The translations under genes were made by a program, and so were the position numbers. A stretch of 64,000 nucleotides of DNA, taken from positions 558,001 to 622,000 of the forward strand of contig JAKSIC010000001.1 of the NCBI GenBank assembly GCA_024399015.1. Direction: 5' to 3'. Origin of the DNA: Fibrobacter sp. (GTDB lineage: Bacteria; Fibrobacterota; Fibrobacteria; Fibrobacterales; Fibrobacteraceae). Below are positions 38,881 through 48,172 of this stretch, piece by piece (within the stretch, counting starts at the first letter, position 1; each line of letters opens with the position of its first letter). Under the pieces are notes generated by a model. The model was not told the DNA's origin and did not search any database. It saw only the letters and a list, made by a program, of their open reading frames with translations.

Positions 38881-38902
38881 GGTCGCCGTTGATTCGGCGG
38901 CC
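38881..38902 (+). terminator. Terminator after the first GH45 gene
   Basis: GGTCGCCG and CGGCGGCC form an 8-bp stem around TTGATT, then six T. The same hairpin, one loop base changed, follows the second GH45 gene. Confidence 0.88.
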
Positions 38903-39051
38903 TTTTTTATGTGATATAAATTGCAGTTCCCAGCCTGCACCGTTTTTTTACGTGCCACGAGGCTCTACAAATTCTATCTTTGGGCTCGGTTGGAATTGGA
39001 TAATTGGTTTTCCCTGGGAAAATCGAAGCTTGGTTTTTATTGAGGATTCTT

Positions 39052-40707
39052 ATGAAACACCCAATTTTTAAGTCCGTTCTGGTTCTTGGCGCAGCACTTA
39101 CGCTCATCAACTGCTCCGAAGACACTCCCGTAGCCTCCAACCCTTCCACAGACGATCCTATCGCCGTTCAACCTGGCGAAAACAACGGTAACCTGGTCGT
39201 GCTCGACGACTGCTGGCTCCTTAACGCAGACTCCCCCATGCTTATCTACCCCAGCGGTATCGTTACCGATGGTGCAGGCAATGTTATCGGCACCTTCGTC
39301 GGCACTCCCGACAATGGCTCTGTCGTAAGCGTTGACGGTTCCACCATTATCGTGACCGGCGTGAACCTTGGCGCGCTCACTCCCCTTTCTCCGGAAGCAA
39401 GCATCCCCACTCCAGCATCTAGCAGCGCAGCAGCTCTTCCGCCCGCATCTTCCTCAAACATCCAGAAGCCGGCATCCTCCTCTGTGGCTGCAGAACAGCC
39501 CAAGTCCAGCTCCTCTGCAAAGCAGGAAGTCATTACCGACGGCAAGGTGACAATCACCGGAAGCCTTGACCAGACCGTAGCCCAGAGCGCTTCTACTAGC
39601 GAAATCAAGTTCAGCGGTCTCTCCAACGAACCTAGCCGACTTTCCTGGAACGCCTACTTCCTGGAAACCAGCTACAGTAACGGTACCTACACTATCAAGG
39701 CCATTACCGTTCCCGAATATTTTGAAATTGGCGAAGTTTCCGAATTCTTCAAGGTCGAAGGTAAGGATTACGAATTCAAGATTAACGTAACTGCAAAGAA
39801 CAACGCCGCTGATAGCCCAACTGTACAGACCTCCAGCTCCGCAAAGTCTTCCTCCAGCCAGGCTCAGGCAAAGTCCTCCAGCAGCCAGCCGAAATCCTCC
39901 AGTTCCGCTCCGAAGTCCTCCAGCTCCGCAGCAAACCAGACTCCGGCATCCAGCGCAACCGCCGACATCAACTACAGCTACGGCAATATGGCTCCCTACG
40001 AACCCATCAAGTACGTTAGCGGTGGCCGTAGCGGTTCCGGCTGGGCTACCCGTTACTGGGACTGCTGCAAGCCCCACTGCGCTTGGCCAGGCAAGGGCGG
40101 CATCAAGACTTACGCCTGCGATGTTAGCGGCAACAAGATTAACGATGACGGCGCAAGCTCCATGTGCGACGGCGGCAATGCCGGTACCTGCTTAAGCCAA
40201 ATCCCGATGATCGTCAACGACACCTTGGCATACGCCTTCGCTGCCGTACCTTCTGCTGACGGTGCAAGCTGCGGTAAGTGCTACGCCTTGAAGTTCACCG
40301 GCAAGGGCAAGTATGAAACTAAGGCCAACCATAAGGCTCTCGCTACCAAGACCCTTATCGTGATGACTTCCAATGTCGGCGCCGATGTTAGCCAGGGTCA
40401 GTTCGATATTATGATCCCGGGCGGCGGCGTCGGTCTTTTCAACGGCTGTAGCCGATTCGGCTGGGGCAGCATGGGCGCCCAGTATGGAGGTCTCCTTACC
40501 GAATGCGAAAAGGAAGCCGGTACCGCTGGCGACCTCCGCACAAAGCGTAAGGAATGCCTCGCCAAGAAGTGCGCATCCACCTTCGGCAAGGACGCACGGG
40601 CCAAGGAAGGCTGCATGTTCCTCGCCACTTGGTACGAAGCTGCAGGCAACCCGATGCACGAATATAAGGAAGTGGAATGCCCCACCGCCCTTAAGAACAA
40701 GTTCTAA
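39052..40707 (+). CDS. GH45 endoglucanase lipoprotein, second of three
   Basis: 551 residues. Type II signal MKHPIFKSVLVLGAALTLINC (Cys21), one copy of the unknown module (about 54-112, LIYPSGIVTDGAGNVIGTF), a linker, then an extra beta-rich segment of about 90 residues (roughly 160-260, TDGKVTITGSLDQTVAQSAS onward) not found in the other two, a second Ser-rich linker, and the GH45 domain. Catalytic Asp337 (TRYWDCCKPHCAWP) and Asp452 (GQFDIMIPGGG) are present. The start at 39052 follows GAGG and gives the lipoprotein signal; an upstream start at 39004 does not. Activity on cellulose is predicted from the family. Confidence 0.92.
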   Translation: MKHPIFKSVLVLGAALTLINCSEDTPVASNPSTDDPIAVQPGENNGNLVVLDDCWLLNADSPMLIYPSGIVTDGAGNVIGTFVGTPDNGSVVSVDGSTIIVTGVNLGALTPLSPEASIPTPASSSAAALPPASSSNIQKPASSSVAAEQPKSSSSAKQEVITDGKVTITGSLDQTVAQSASTSEIKFSGLSNEPSRLSWNAYFLETSYSNGTYTIKAITVPEYFEIGEVSEFFKVEGKDYEFKINVTAKNNAADSPTVQTSSSAKSSSSQAQAKSSSSQPKSSSSAPKSSSSAANQTPASSATADINYSYGNMAPYEPIKYVSGGRSGSGWATRYWDCCKPHCAWPGKGGIKTYACDVSGNKINDDGASSMCDGGNAGTCLSQIPMIVNDTLAYAFAAVPSADGASCGKCYALKFTGKGKYETKANHKALATKTLIVMTSNVGADVSQGQFDIMIPGGGVGLFNGCSRFGWGSMGAQYGGLLTECEKEAGTAGDLRTKRKECLAKKCASTFGKDARAKEGCMFLATWYEAAGNPMHEYKEVECPTALKNKF

Positions 40708-40734
40708 TCCAATAATTTGTTAGAAATTCACAAA

Positions 40735-40756
40735 GGTCGCCGTTAAATCGGCGGCC
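40735..40756 (+). terminator. Terminator after the second GH45 gene
   Basis: GGTCGCCG/CGGCGGCC stem with loop TTAAAT and six following T, a near copy of the hairpin at 38881. Confidence 0.88.
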
Positions 40757-40948
40757 TTTTTTAATGATTTTTTCGCACAAACTTATTTTTTTATTGCAAT
40801 AAACAAGTGTAATGAAATCATCCTAACTCAATATGCAACAAAAATTTACATGCGTTTTAACCTCACAAAATTTATTTTTAGGCGCGGATGGAATTGGAAG
40901 GGCTTTCTGGCAGAAAGTCTAATGTTTTGGTTTTATTGAGGATTCTAC

Positions 40949-42547
40949 ATGAAACACCCATTTTTTAAGTCCGTCCTGGTTCTCGCAGCAGCTGCAGCAC
41001 TGATCAACTGCTCCGAAGAAAATCCGGCAGCAACCAACCCTCCCATTGATGACATTATCGCCAACCAGCCCAATGGTAACGGCAACCTGGTTGTACTTGA
41101 CGACTGCTGGCTCCTTGATGCAGGCATTCCGATGCTCATCTATCCCAGCGGCATTGTTACCGATGCAAGCGGCAACATCGTTGGTACTTTCGTAGGCACT
41201 CCCGACAACGGCTCCGTCGTAAGCGTTGACGGCACCACCGCTATTGTGAACAACGTAAACCTTGGTGCATTGACTCCGCTTTCTCCGAGCAATCCCCAGG
41301 TTCCGGCATCTAGCGCAGCAAATTCTTCTACAGTCACGAAGCCGGCTTCCTCTGCAACTGCAACAAAGCCCACTTCTTCTGCAGCAAAGCCTGCTTCTTC
41401 TGCAAACAATCCGACAGCAAAGTCCAGCTCTTCTGCAAAGCCTGCTTCTTCTGCAAACAATCCGACAGCAAAGTCCAGCTCTTCTGCAAAGCCTGCTTCC
41501 TCCACAGGAACCCAGAATAACAACAATCAGCAGACTCAGGGCGGCTCTGACGGCACTTGCTTCGACAAGCCTTCTAACAAGTACGTAAAGCCCTACGACA
41601 ATCTCAACGTGAACGGTGCATCTTACGCCTACAAGGAAGACTGCACCATCAACTGCTATTACGATCCGCAGGGCAAGAATTGCGCAAGCCTCGGCTCTAG
41701 CACCAACAACAACAATAACCAGCAGCAGACTCAAAACAATAATCAGCAGCAGTCTTCTTCTAGCAAGCCCAAGTCTTCCAGCTCCGCTCCGAAGTCTTCT
41801 TCTAGCCAGCAGCAACAGCAGCAGAGCGGCAACACTAGCGGCACCGTTTCCAGCAACTACACCATCAAGTACGTTGCCGGCGGTAAGTCTGGTTCCGGCT
41901 ATGCCTCCCGTTACTGGGACTGCTGCGAACCTCACTGTGCATGGCCTGAACACGGCGGCAAGGCATCCACTTGCGACGCTAGGGGTAACAAGGTCCAGGG
42001 CGGTTCCCAGAGTATGTGCGATGGCGGTAACGCAGGCATTTGCCGTGGTCAGTTCCCCATTGTCGTCAACGACACCCTGGCATTCGCCTTTGCAGCAACT
42101 CCGGGTGGTGAAAGCAACTGTGGTAAGTGCTTCGACCTCGCCTTCACCGGTCAGGGCAAGTATGCAACCGACAACCATACCAAACTGAAGGGCAAGCATC
42201 TTATCGTTATGTCCAACAACGTGGGTTATGACGTGGCTGGCGGCCAGTTCGATATTATGATCCCTGGTGGTGGCTTCGGTATCTTTGACGGTTGCTCCGC
42301 AAAGATGGGCTGGGGCTCCCAGGGCGCACGCTACGGTGGACTCCTGACCGAATGTGAAGAATCCTCCGGATATAAGGCATCCACCTACAAGAGCTGCCTC
42401 ACCAACAAGTGCAACACCTCCTTCGCAAACGACCCGCAAGCCAAGGAAGGCTGCCTGTTCCTCGCCAACTGGATGAATGCTGCAGGTAATCCACTCCACA
42501 ACTACAAGGAAGTGGAATGCCCGCAGGAACTCATCGCAAGATTCTAG
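40949..42547 (+). CDS. GH45 endoglucanase lipoprotein, third of three
   Basis: 532 residues. Type II signal MKHPFFKSVLVLAAAAALINC (Cys21), one unknown module (about 53-111), a long linker with repeated AKSSSSAKPASSANNPT units, a small Cys-containing segment (about 190-250, TCFDKPSNKYVKPYDNLNVN), a Gln/Asn/Ser linker, and the GH45 domain with Asp324 (SRYWDCCEPHCAWP) and Asp435 (GQFDIMIPGGG). The leader before the ATG resembles that of the second gene (TTTTATTGAGGATTCT). The direct DNA repeat in the linker (about 41395-41500) shows recent slippage-type growth. Confidence 0.92.
   Translation: MKHPFFKSVLVLAAAAALINCSEENPAATNPPIDDIIANQPNGNGNLVVLDDCWLLDAGIPMLIYPSGIVTDASGNIVGTFVGTPDNGSVVSVDGTTAIVNNVNLGALTPLSPSNPQVPASSAANSSTVTKPASSATATKPTSSAAKPASSANNPTAKSSSSAKPASSANNPTAKSSSSAKPASSTGTQNNNNQQTQGGSDGTCFDKPSNKYVKPYDNLNVNGASYAYKEDCTINCYYDPQGKNCASLGSSTNNNNNQQQTQNNNQQQSSSSKPKSSSSAPKSSSSQQQQQQSGNTSGTVSSNYTIKYVAGGKSGSGYASRYWDCCEPHCAWPEHGGKASTCDARGNKVQGGSQSMCDGGNAGICRGQFPIVVNDTLAFAFAATPGGESNCGKCFDLAFTGQGKYATDNHTKLKGKHLIVMSNNVGYDVAGGQFDIMIPGGGFGIFDGCSAKMGWGSQGARYGGLLTECEESSGYKASTYKSCLTNKCNTSFANDPQAKEGCLFLANWMNAAGNPLHNYKEVECPQELIARF
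41397..41500 (+). repeat. Tandem repeat in the linker of the third GH45 gene
   Basis: A unit of about 54 bases beginning TCTTCTGCAAACAATCCGAC is repeated with almost no change, encoding SSANNPTAKSSSSAKPA twice. It lies in the flexible linker, so length changes would stay in frame. Confidence 0.75.
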
Positions 42548-42573
42548 TCTGAAGTTCTCCTGAATTTGAAAAA

Positions 42574-42594
42574 GCTCCCGGCGAAGCCGGGGGC
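42574..42594 (+). terminator. Terminator after the third GH45 gene
   Basis: GCTCCCGGC and GCCGGGGGC form a GC-rich stem with a GAA loop followed by six T. Confidence 0.88.
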
Positions 42595-42690
42595 TTTTTT
42601 GCTGTACTCTGGTGAGGCGGATGATGAAGTTACTTTATCTGAAGTAGCCCCCATCAAAAACAAGCAGGCGCCTCCCCTGCACAAAAAAGG

Positions 42691-42710
42691 CCTGCGGAAA
42701 AATCCACAGG
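42691..42710 (-). terminator. Terminator after the alpha/beta hydrolase gene
   Basis: On the minus strand CCTGTGGA pairs with TCCGCAGG (one G-U) and is followed by CCTTTTTT. Confidence 0.75.
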
Positions 42711-42741
42711 TCAAATTCTTTCAAGTTTTTTTTTCCAGCTA

Positions 42742-43839
42742 TTATTCAGCGGCCATGGTCGAAGCGGGAAGTGTTTCGTCCAGGAAGTTGAAGATGATGT
42801 TGTAGGCGTTGTCGCGAACGGGCTTCTTGGAAAGGACGATATCGTGGAGGGCGCCGGGGATTTCGGCCATGGTGATCTGGGAGCCCAGTCGTGCGCCGTA
42901 GCGCTTGATATCTTCCACGTTGAGGACGCCGTCGCAGCGGGTATATTCGTCGGCCCATTCGTCCTGATCGATGCTGCAGTCGCTATGCATCACGAGGATC
43001 GGGGTGTCCAGCTCCAGGCCCTTCTGCACGAAGGCGTGTGCCTTGTGGATGGCGCGGACCCAGGCGAAGTTCACGGGGATGCTGTTCACGGTCTTGATGG
43101 CGGTATCGAATTCCCATTCGCCGCGGTACTGCTTGAGCAGGCTTTCGGCGTAGTTGGTATTGTCGCCACGGGGAACGCCGAAGCTCGGAAAGAACTGGCC
43201 CAGCACGGAAATGCCCGGGATGACAATCTCGCGAGGAATGAAAGCATAGTTCATTTCAAGGAAGGGACTGTTCAATACCAGGGCGGTAATGCCCTTGCCG
43301 TTTTCTCGGGCAGCGGCATACAAGGTAGCGATCAGACCACCGGTACTATGGCCGATAATTGCCACGGGAGCGTCGGGATGCTGACGCTTCATCTCTGCGA
43401 TACAGGTATCCAGCTCGGCGTAGTATTCGGCGATATCGTGAACTTCACCAATTCGGTCGCCTTCGCGAAGGGAACGGCCATAGTTGTGCAAGTCCACGGC
43501 ATAGAATGCATAGCCTGCAGAGTCAGCCTTCTCGGCCATTTCGCGCTGGAAGTAGTAATCGTTGAATCCGTGAATGTAGAGGACGGAAGCCTTGGGTTCC
43601 GCGGTAGTCGTTGCAGAATCAGCCGTGGCGGAACTGCCGAAGGGATATTCAACGATTGTGGAATGGAAACTGGGGAACTGGGCCACAGGTTCGGTATCGA
43701 AACTGCGCACCTGGAACGGATCACCCAGGAAGGGATCCTTCACAGCGGCATCCCCTGCTACAGCATTTGCCGCCAGCAGGGACAAGCCAAAAATATATAC
43801 CCAATTGCTCACCTTAACCACGGATAAGCAATATAACAA
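42742..43839 (-). CDS. Exported alpha/beta hydrolase (S33/lysophospholipase-like)
   Basis: Serine hydrolase of about 360 residues. An N-terminal hydrophobic segment (SNWVYIFGLSLLAANAVAG) reads as a signal peptide. The fold is shown by VLYIHGFNDYYFQREMAEKADSAGY (oxyanion HG), the nucleophile elbow GHSTGGLIA (catalytic Ser), and LHDIVLSKKPVRDNAYN near the end with a likely catalytic His. Resembles monoacylglycerol lipases; substrate unknown. The start is uncertain: TTG at 43839, or GTG at 43821 or 43812, all with poor ribosome sites. Confidence 0.82.
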   Translation of the reverse strand: MLYCLSVVKVSNWVYIFGLSLLAANAVAGDAAVKDPFLGDPFQVRSFDTEPVAQFPSFHSTIVEYPFGSSATADSATTTAEPKASVLYIHGFNDYYFQREMAEKADSAGYAFYAVDLHNYGRSLREGDRIGEVHDIAEYYAELDTCIAEMKRQHPDAPVAIIGHSTGGLIATLYAAARENGKGITALVLNSPFLEMNYAFIPREIVIPGISVLGQFFPSFGVPRGDNTNYAESLLKQYRGEWEFDTAIKTVNSIPVNFAWVRAIHKAHAFVQKGLELDTPILVMHSDCSIDQDEWADEYTRCDGVLNVEDIKRYGARLGSQITMAEIPGALHDIVLSKKPVRDNAYNIIFNFLDETLPASTMAAE

Positions 43840-43973
43840 ATTGAAAAGTGCGGAAACTTACATTTTTATCACATTTGCAAGTGGGGCTTAAGGGGACCGA
43901 AAAGAAGCTTTTTAAGTGGTTTGATTTGAAAGGAAATATGCGAATAACTATATTTATGCATAGAGGTATTAAT

Positions 43974-45434
43974 ATGGAATACAAAGTTAAAGACATTAAC
44001 CTTGCCGCCTGGGGCCGCAAGGAACTGGACCTGGCCGAAACTGAAATGCCGGGCCTCATGGCTCTCCGCAAGGAATACGAAGGCAAGAAGCCTCTGGCAG
44101 GCGCACGCATCATGGGTTCTCTCCACATGACCGTACAGACCGCCATCCTCATCGAAACTCTGGTTGACCTGGGCGCAGACGTTCGCTGGGTCTCCTGCAA
44201 TATTTTCAGTACCCAGGATCACGCTGCCGCTGCAGTTGTGGTTGGCAAGAAGGGTACCGTTGAAAACCCGCAGGGTGTTCCTGTTTTCGCATGGAAGGGC
44301 GAAACTCTGGAAGAATACTGGGAAAACACTGCCAAGGCTCTGGTTTGGCCCGACGGCAAGACCGCTGACCTGATCGTGGACGACGGTGGCGACGCTACCA
44401 TGCTGGTGACCTGCGGTGCTGAATTCGAAGAAGCCGGCAAGGTTCCTGAATTCAACCCGGAAACCGACTCCGAAGAATGGGGCGTGTTCCTCGCAACTTG
44501 CAAGAAGATTTTCGAAAAGGATCCGAAGCAGTGGACCCGCGCTCGCGAAACCCTGAAGGGCGTTTCCGAAGAAACTACTACCGGCGTGCATCGCCTCTAC
44601 CAGATGGCCAAGGAAGGCCGTCTGAAGTTCCCGGCAATCAACGTGAACGATTCCGTGACCAAGTCCAAGTTCGACAACCTCTACGGTTGCCGCCACTCCC
44701 TCATCGACGGCATCAACCGCGCTTCTGACGTGATGATGGCCGGCAAGATCGCAGTGGTCTGCGGTTACGGTGACGTGGGTAAGGGCTGTGCTCAGTCTCT
44801 CCGCGGCCAGGGCGCTCGCGTGATCGTTACTGAAATCGACCCGATCTGCGCTCTCCAGGCTGTGATGGAAGGCTACGAAGTGAAGACTCTGGATGAAGTT
44901 GTTTCCATGGCTGATATCTTCGTGACCACCACCGGTAACATCGGCATTATCTCTGCCGCTCAGATGAGCAAGATGAAGCATCGCGCCATCGTGGGCAACA
45001 TCGGTCACTTCGATAACGAAATCGACATGGCTGGCCTGAAGAAGATTCCGGGCATTGTCCGTAACGAAATCAAGCCCCAGTACGACGAATGGATTTTCCC
45101 CGATGGTCACAGCATCCTGGTGCTGGCTGAAGGCCGCCTGCTGAACCTGGGCTGCGCTACTGGCCACCCCAGCTTCGTGATGTCCGCTAGCTTCACCAAC
45201 CAGACCATCGCCCAGATCGACCTGTGGCTCAACGCTACCGGCAAGCAGACTGTGGCTGGCATCAAGTACGAAACCGGCGTCGTTTACACCTTGCCGAAGA
45301 TCCTGGATGAAAAGGTTGCTCGCTTGCACCTCGAAAAGCTGGGCGTTCACCTGACTACCCTCACCCAGGCTCAGGCCGACTACATCGGCGTGAAGGTTGA
45401 AGGTCCGTACAAGGTAGACTTCTACCGTTACTAA
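43974..45434 (+). CDS. ahcY: S-adenosyl-L-homocysteine hydrolase
   Basis: Splits S-adenosylhomocysteine into adenosine and homocysteine in the methyl cycle. 486 residues from [23 protein letters not shown]-binding motif [44 protein letters not shown] and C-terminal [10 protein letters not shown] are typical. The ATG at 43974 follows GAGGT; a longer frame from 43848 has no family support. No SAH riboswitch consensus is recognisable in the leader. Confidence 0.97.
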   Translation: MEYKVKDINLAAWGRKELDLAETEMPGLMALRKEYEGKKPLAGARIMGSLHMTVQTAILIETLVDLGADVRWVSCNIFSTQDHAAAAVVVGKKGTVENPQGVPVFAWKGETLEEYWENTAKALVWPDGKTADLIVDDGGDATMLVTCGAEFEEAGKVPEFNPETDSEEWGVFLATCKKIFEKDPKQWTRARETLKGVSEETTTGVHRLYQMAKEGRLKFPAINVNDSVTKSKFDNLYGCRHSLIDGINRASDVMMAGKIAVVCGYGDVGKGCAQSLRGQGARVIVTEIDPICALQAVMEGYEVKTLDEVVSMADIFVTTTGNIGIISAAQMSKMKHRAIVGNIGHFDNEIDMAGLKKIPGIVRNEIKPQYDEWIFPDGHSILVLAEGRLLNLGCATGHPSFVMSASFTNQTIAQIDLWLNATGKQTVAGIKYETGVVYTLPKILDEKVARLHLEKLGVHLTTLTQAQADYIGVKVEGPYKVDFYRY

Positions 45435-45480
45435 TGGAATAGGAGATCCCGGCTCAAGGCCGGGATGACCTTAAAAGAAA

Positions 45481-45507
45481 AACGGCTGCGTGATGAACGC
45501 AGTCGTT
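45481..45507. terminator. Bidirectional terminator between ahcY and the barrel-protein gene
   Basis: AACGGCTGCGT pairs with ACGCAGTCGTT (one G-U) around GATGA; T runs follow on both strands. The two flanking genes converge here. Confidence 0.85.
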
Positions 45508-45525
45508 TTTTATATTCATCTCTTG

Positions 45526-46398
45526 TTAGTAATTAATGGCCAAATAGAAGTTGAAGGCGCCGTAGACGTGGACGGCGGGTTCCATCTTAAGGACGTTCAC
45601 GAGAACATCATAGCTTGCGCCAAGTTCCAACTGGGTGGTAGTGGTACGGAACACGACGATACCAGCTTCAACATTTCCTGCAAAGCCAAAGCCAAACTTG
45701 TCACCGAAGGTGCTCTTGGAATATTCGTTCAGGTAACCATCGTACTGAAGGCCGAGACCGAAACCACCACCAACGTACGGGGAGTAAATGTCGTTAAGGA
45801 AGAAGTATCTACCACCGATAACGCCGATAACCTGAGCTTCCTTGTATTCACCAAAGGCAAAGTTTCCGTTAGCCATGAAAGTGATGGAACCATGGGAAGT
45901 CATTTCCCAAATACGACCGTGGTGGACAAGAAGAGCCAAGGCCCAGTCACGTTCCGGGTTCATGGTTTCGTCACGCCAGTTGTGCCAAGTAGAGAAACCG
46001 ATACCCCAGCTCTTGAAGGTGTACTTGCAACGCTTCAATTCCGGAATAGAGTCGTCATCGAAGGGAGACTTTGCAGGCATCACTTCTTCTTCAACCGGTT
46101 CTGCAGATCCAGAGGTGTTCGTACCAAACAAGGTATCGTAGTCGGTAGAAGCATAGGTTTCTCCGGAAGAGGAAGATGCTACAGCGGAAGCTTCCGGAGC
46201 AGCAGTATCAGTTGCAGCTTCGGCCACATATTCTTCAGAGGAACTGGAGACTGCGGGAAGTGCTTCTTCGACAGAACTGGAGCTTTCGGCTTCAGAGATT
46301 CCGGAGACGTCTGCGATATAATCGTCAGCGAGGTAGTCTTCCTGTGCAAAAGCTGCACCGGCAAGAGCGATGGTAAGGATTGCAAAAATTCTCTTCAT
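45526..46398 (-). CDS. Predicted outer-membrane beta-barrel protein with Ser-rich N-terminus
   Basis: 290 residues. Signal peptide MKRIFAILTIALAGAAFAQ, then an acidic Ser-rich stretch (ESSSSVEEALPAVSSSSEEY) of about 80 residues, then strands with alternating pattern (SPYVGGGFGLGLQYDGYL, FGFGFAGNVEAGIVVF, HVYGAFNFYLAINY) ending in an aromatic residue, as outer-membrane barrels do. I recognise no family. The start at 46396-46398 gives the signal peptide; an earlier in-frame start at 46434 does not. Confidence 0.7.
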   Translation of the reverse strand: MKRIFAILTIALAGAAFAQEDYLADDYIADVSGISEAESSSSVEEALPAVSSSSEEYVAEAATDTAAPEASAVASSSSGETYASTDYDTLFGTNTSGSAEPVEEEVMPAKSPFDDDSIPELKRCKYTFKSWGIGFSTWHNWRDETMNPERDWALALLVHHGRIWEMTSHGSITFMANGNFAFGEYKEAQVIGVIGGRYFFLNDIYSPYVGGGFGLGLQYDGYLNEYSKSTFGDKFGFGFAGNVEAGIVVFRTTTTQLELGASYDVLVNVLKMEPAVHVYGAFNFYLAINY

Positions 46399-46516
46399 AC
46401 TACCAAATATACAAACAAGTAAGGTTGCTCGCAAAAACCATTTTGTAACATCTTTCTAATTTTACACGTGTTAACATAACTTAGACCGATTTTTAGCATT
46501 AATCCGTCAAATTACT

Positions 46517-48100
46517 ATGAATAAAGCCGCCATTATTGTCGCTGTCAGTATGCTCCTCAGCCGCGTGCTGGGAATTTTCCGTGAAATGCTCCTGGCCCAT
46601 GCCGCCGGCGTGTCCCTGGAAAAGAACGCCCTGGACCTCGCCTTCATGATTCCGGACATCCTGAATCACGTGGTCAGCACCGGATTCCTTTCCATCATCT
46701 TCATCCCGATTTTCACCGGCTACAAGGTGGCAGGCGACGAAGAGAAGAGCTGGAAGTTCTTCAGCAACGTACTGAACACCTTCGGCATGGCATTGCTTAT
46801 TCTGGTGGTTCCCGCATTCATCTTCATGCCGGAACTTTTGCAGCTGTTGACTGTGGAAGGCGCCACCCCGGAACTGATTGAACGCGCCACCTACTACGGC
46901 CGCATCATCCTGCCGGGCCAGATTTTCATCTTCGTGGGAAGCATCCTGGTTGCAGTGCAGCACACCCGTAAGCAGTTCCTCATTCCCTCCCTCACCGGCC
47001 TGATCTACAACGTGGCCATCGTGGGCGGCGGCCTCGCAGGTATTCTGCTTGGCAAGCAGAATGGCGTGAACTACGGTCTGGAAGGTTTCGCCTGGGGTGT
47101 TCCCGTCGGCGCGTTCATCGGCTTCTTCGCACTGCAGATTTTTGGCGCAAAGAGGGGTGGCGTAAAATACGAACTCATCTTGCAACCCACTCATCCGGAT
47201 ATCGTTCGCTACTTCAAGATGATGATCCCCATGTCCCTCGGCGTCGGCTCCATGTTCGGTCTTGAATTCATCATCAGAAGCTTCGGCGCCAACTTCGGCA
47301 CCAGCGGTATCTCCAGCCTCAACTACGCCTACCGCGTGATGTACACTCTGGTGGCCGTCTTCGGATTCTCCGTTTCCGTCACCAGCTACCCCGACATGGC
47401 ACGCCTCGTGAAGGAAGGCCAGATCAAGCAGCTGAACGAAAAAATCTGGAAGAGCCTTTCCCGCATGTTCTGCATCTTGATTCCCGCGGTGGTTGCAGTG
47501 TGGGCCCTCTCCTTCCCCGCCGTGCGCATCCTGTTTGAACGCGGTGCCTTCCATCGCGAAACCACGGAAGCCATTACTGAAATTCTCCGCTGGTACTTGC
47601 CCGTTTCTCTGGGCCTTTGCCTCCAGGCAGTTCTCGTGCGCAGCTTCTACGCTGCAGAACGCATGTGGCTCCCCACCCTCCTGAACACAGGCATCTTCGC
47701 ATTGACCATCCCCGCCTACTTGGCGTTGGGCGCACCCCTTGGCATCAAGAGCGTTCCTATCGTAGGCGCTACCGGTGCAATCCTCCAGGTTGTTTCCATG
47801 ATCTTCATGTGGGCCCGTAAGAACGGTACCGACGGTATGAAGGAAGCCTTGATGAACATGGGCCGCGCACTGGTCGCATTCGGCATCATGATCTGTGCCG
47901 CCCTGGGCCTGGACCATGTGACTGGCGAATTTGTCCGTAATACGAACCTGGTGGTTCTCGTTATCTACAGCTGCGTTGCAGGCGTTATTCTGCTTGGCCT
48001 CACCTTGGTGATCCAGAAGCTCCTGGGCAGCAAGGACGCCGGCGACATCCTGAACGAACTTTTAGGCAAGGTGCTGAGAAAGCTGAAGTTGAAGAAGTAA
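46517..48100 (+). CDS. murJ: Lipid II flippase MurJ
   Basis: MurJ moves lipid II across the inner membrane for peptidoglycan synthesis. 527 residues with about 14 helices; MLLSRVLGIFREMLLAHAAGV is the conserved start and RYFKMMIPMSLGVGSMFGLEF and VTSYPDMARLV are typical. The last 61 codons (from 47917) differ from those of a second, partial copy at 63187-63825, while the 455 bases before are identical in both. Confidence 0.93.
   Translation: MNKAAIIVAVSMLLSRVLGIFREMLLAHAAGVSLEKNALDLAFMIPDILNHVVSTGFLSIIFIPIFTGYKVAGDEEKSWKFFSNVLNTFGMALLILVVPAFIFMPELLQLLTVEGATPELIERATYYGRIILPGQIFIFVGSILVAVQHTRKQFLIPSLTGLIYNVAIVGGGLAGILLGKQNGVNYGLEGFAWGVPVGAFIGFFALQIFGAKRGGVKYELILQPTHPDIVRYFKMMIPMSLGVGSMFGLEFIIRSFGANFGTSGISSLNYAYRVMYTLVAVFGFSVSVTSYPDMARLVKEGQIKQLNEKIWKSLSRMFCILIPAVVAVWALSFPAVRILFERGAFHRETTEAITEILRWYLPVSLGLCLQAVLVRSFYAAERMWLPTLLNTGIFALTIPAYLALGAPLGIKSVPIVGATGAILQVVSMIFMWARKNGTDGMKEALMNMGRALVAFGIMICAALGLDHVTGEFVRNTNLVVLVIYSCVAGVILLGLTLVIQKLLGSKDAGDILNELLGKVLRKLKLKK
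47462..47916 (+). repeat. 455-bp direct repeat, left copy (inside murJ)
   Basis: Every base from 47462 to 47916 equals 63187-63641 (constant offset 15725). Beyond its right end the two copies stay aligned without gaps but differ at many third-codon positions. Confidence 0.95.
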
Positions 48101-48172
48101 TGAATACTCCCGTCCTTTAGCATTTGCTTGTAATGCCCCAATCAGCATGCCTATCACAAACGCCACCACAAA

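Noticed and set aside
40919-42499. Long open frame (526 codons) on the minus strand
   Set aside because: It is antisense to the third GH45 gene; its low-complexity Cys/Arg/Leu content mirrors the Ser/Ala linker codons.
43840-43973. Possible SAH riboswitch before ahcY
   Set aside because: The leader shows no recognisable SAH riboswitch core and no clear expression platform.
43869-45350. Long minus-strand frame opposite ahcY
   Set aside because: Shadow of a complete AhcY with all motifs; no domain of its own.
45446-45466. Hairpin ATCCCGGC...GCCGGGAT after ahcY as terminator
   Set aside because: Strong stem but no T run; the hairpin at 45481-45507 is the better terminator.
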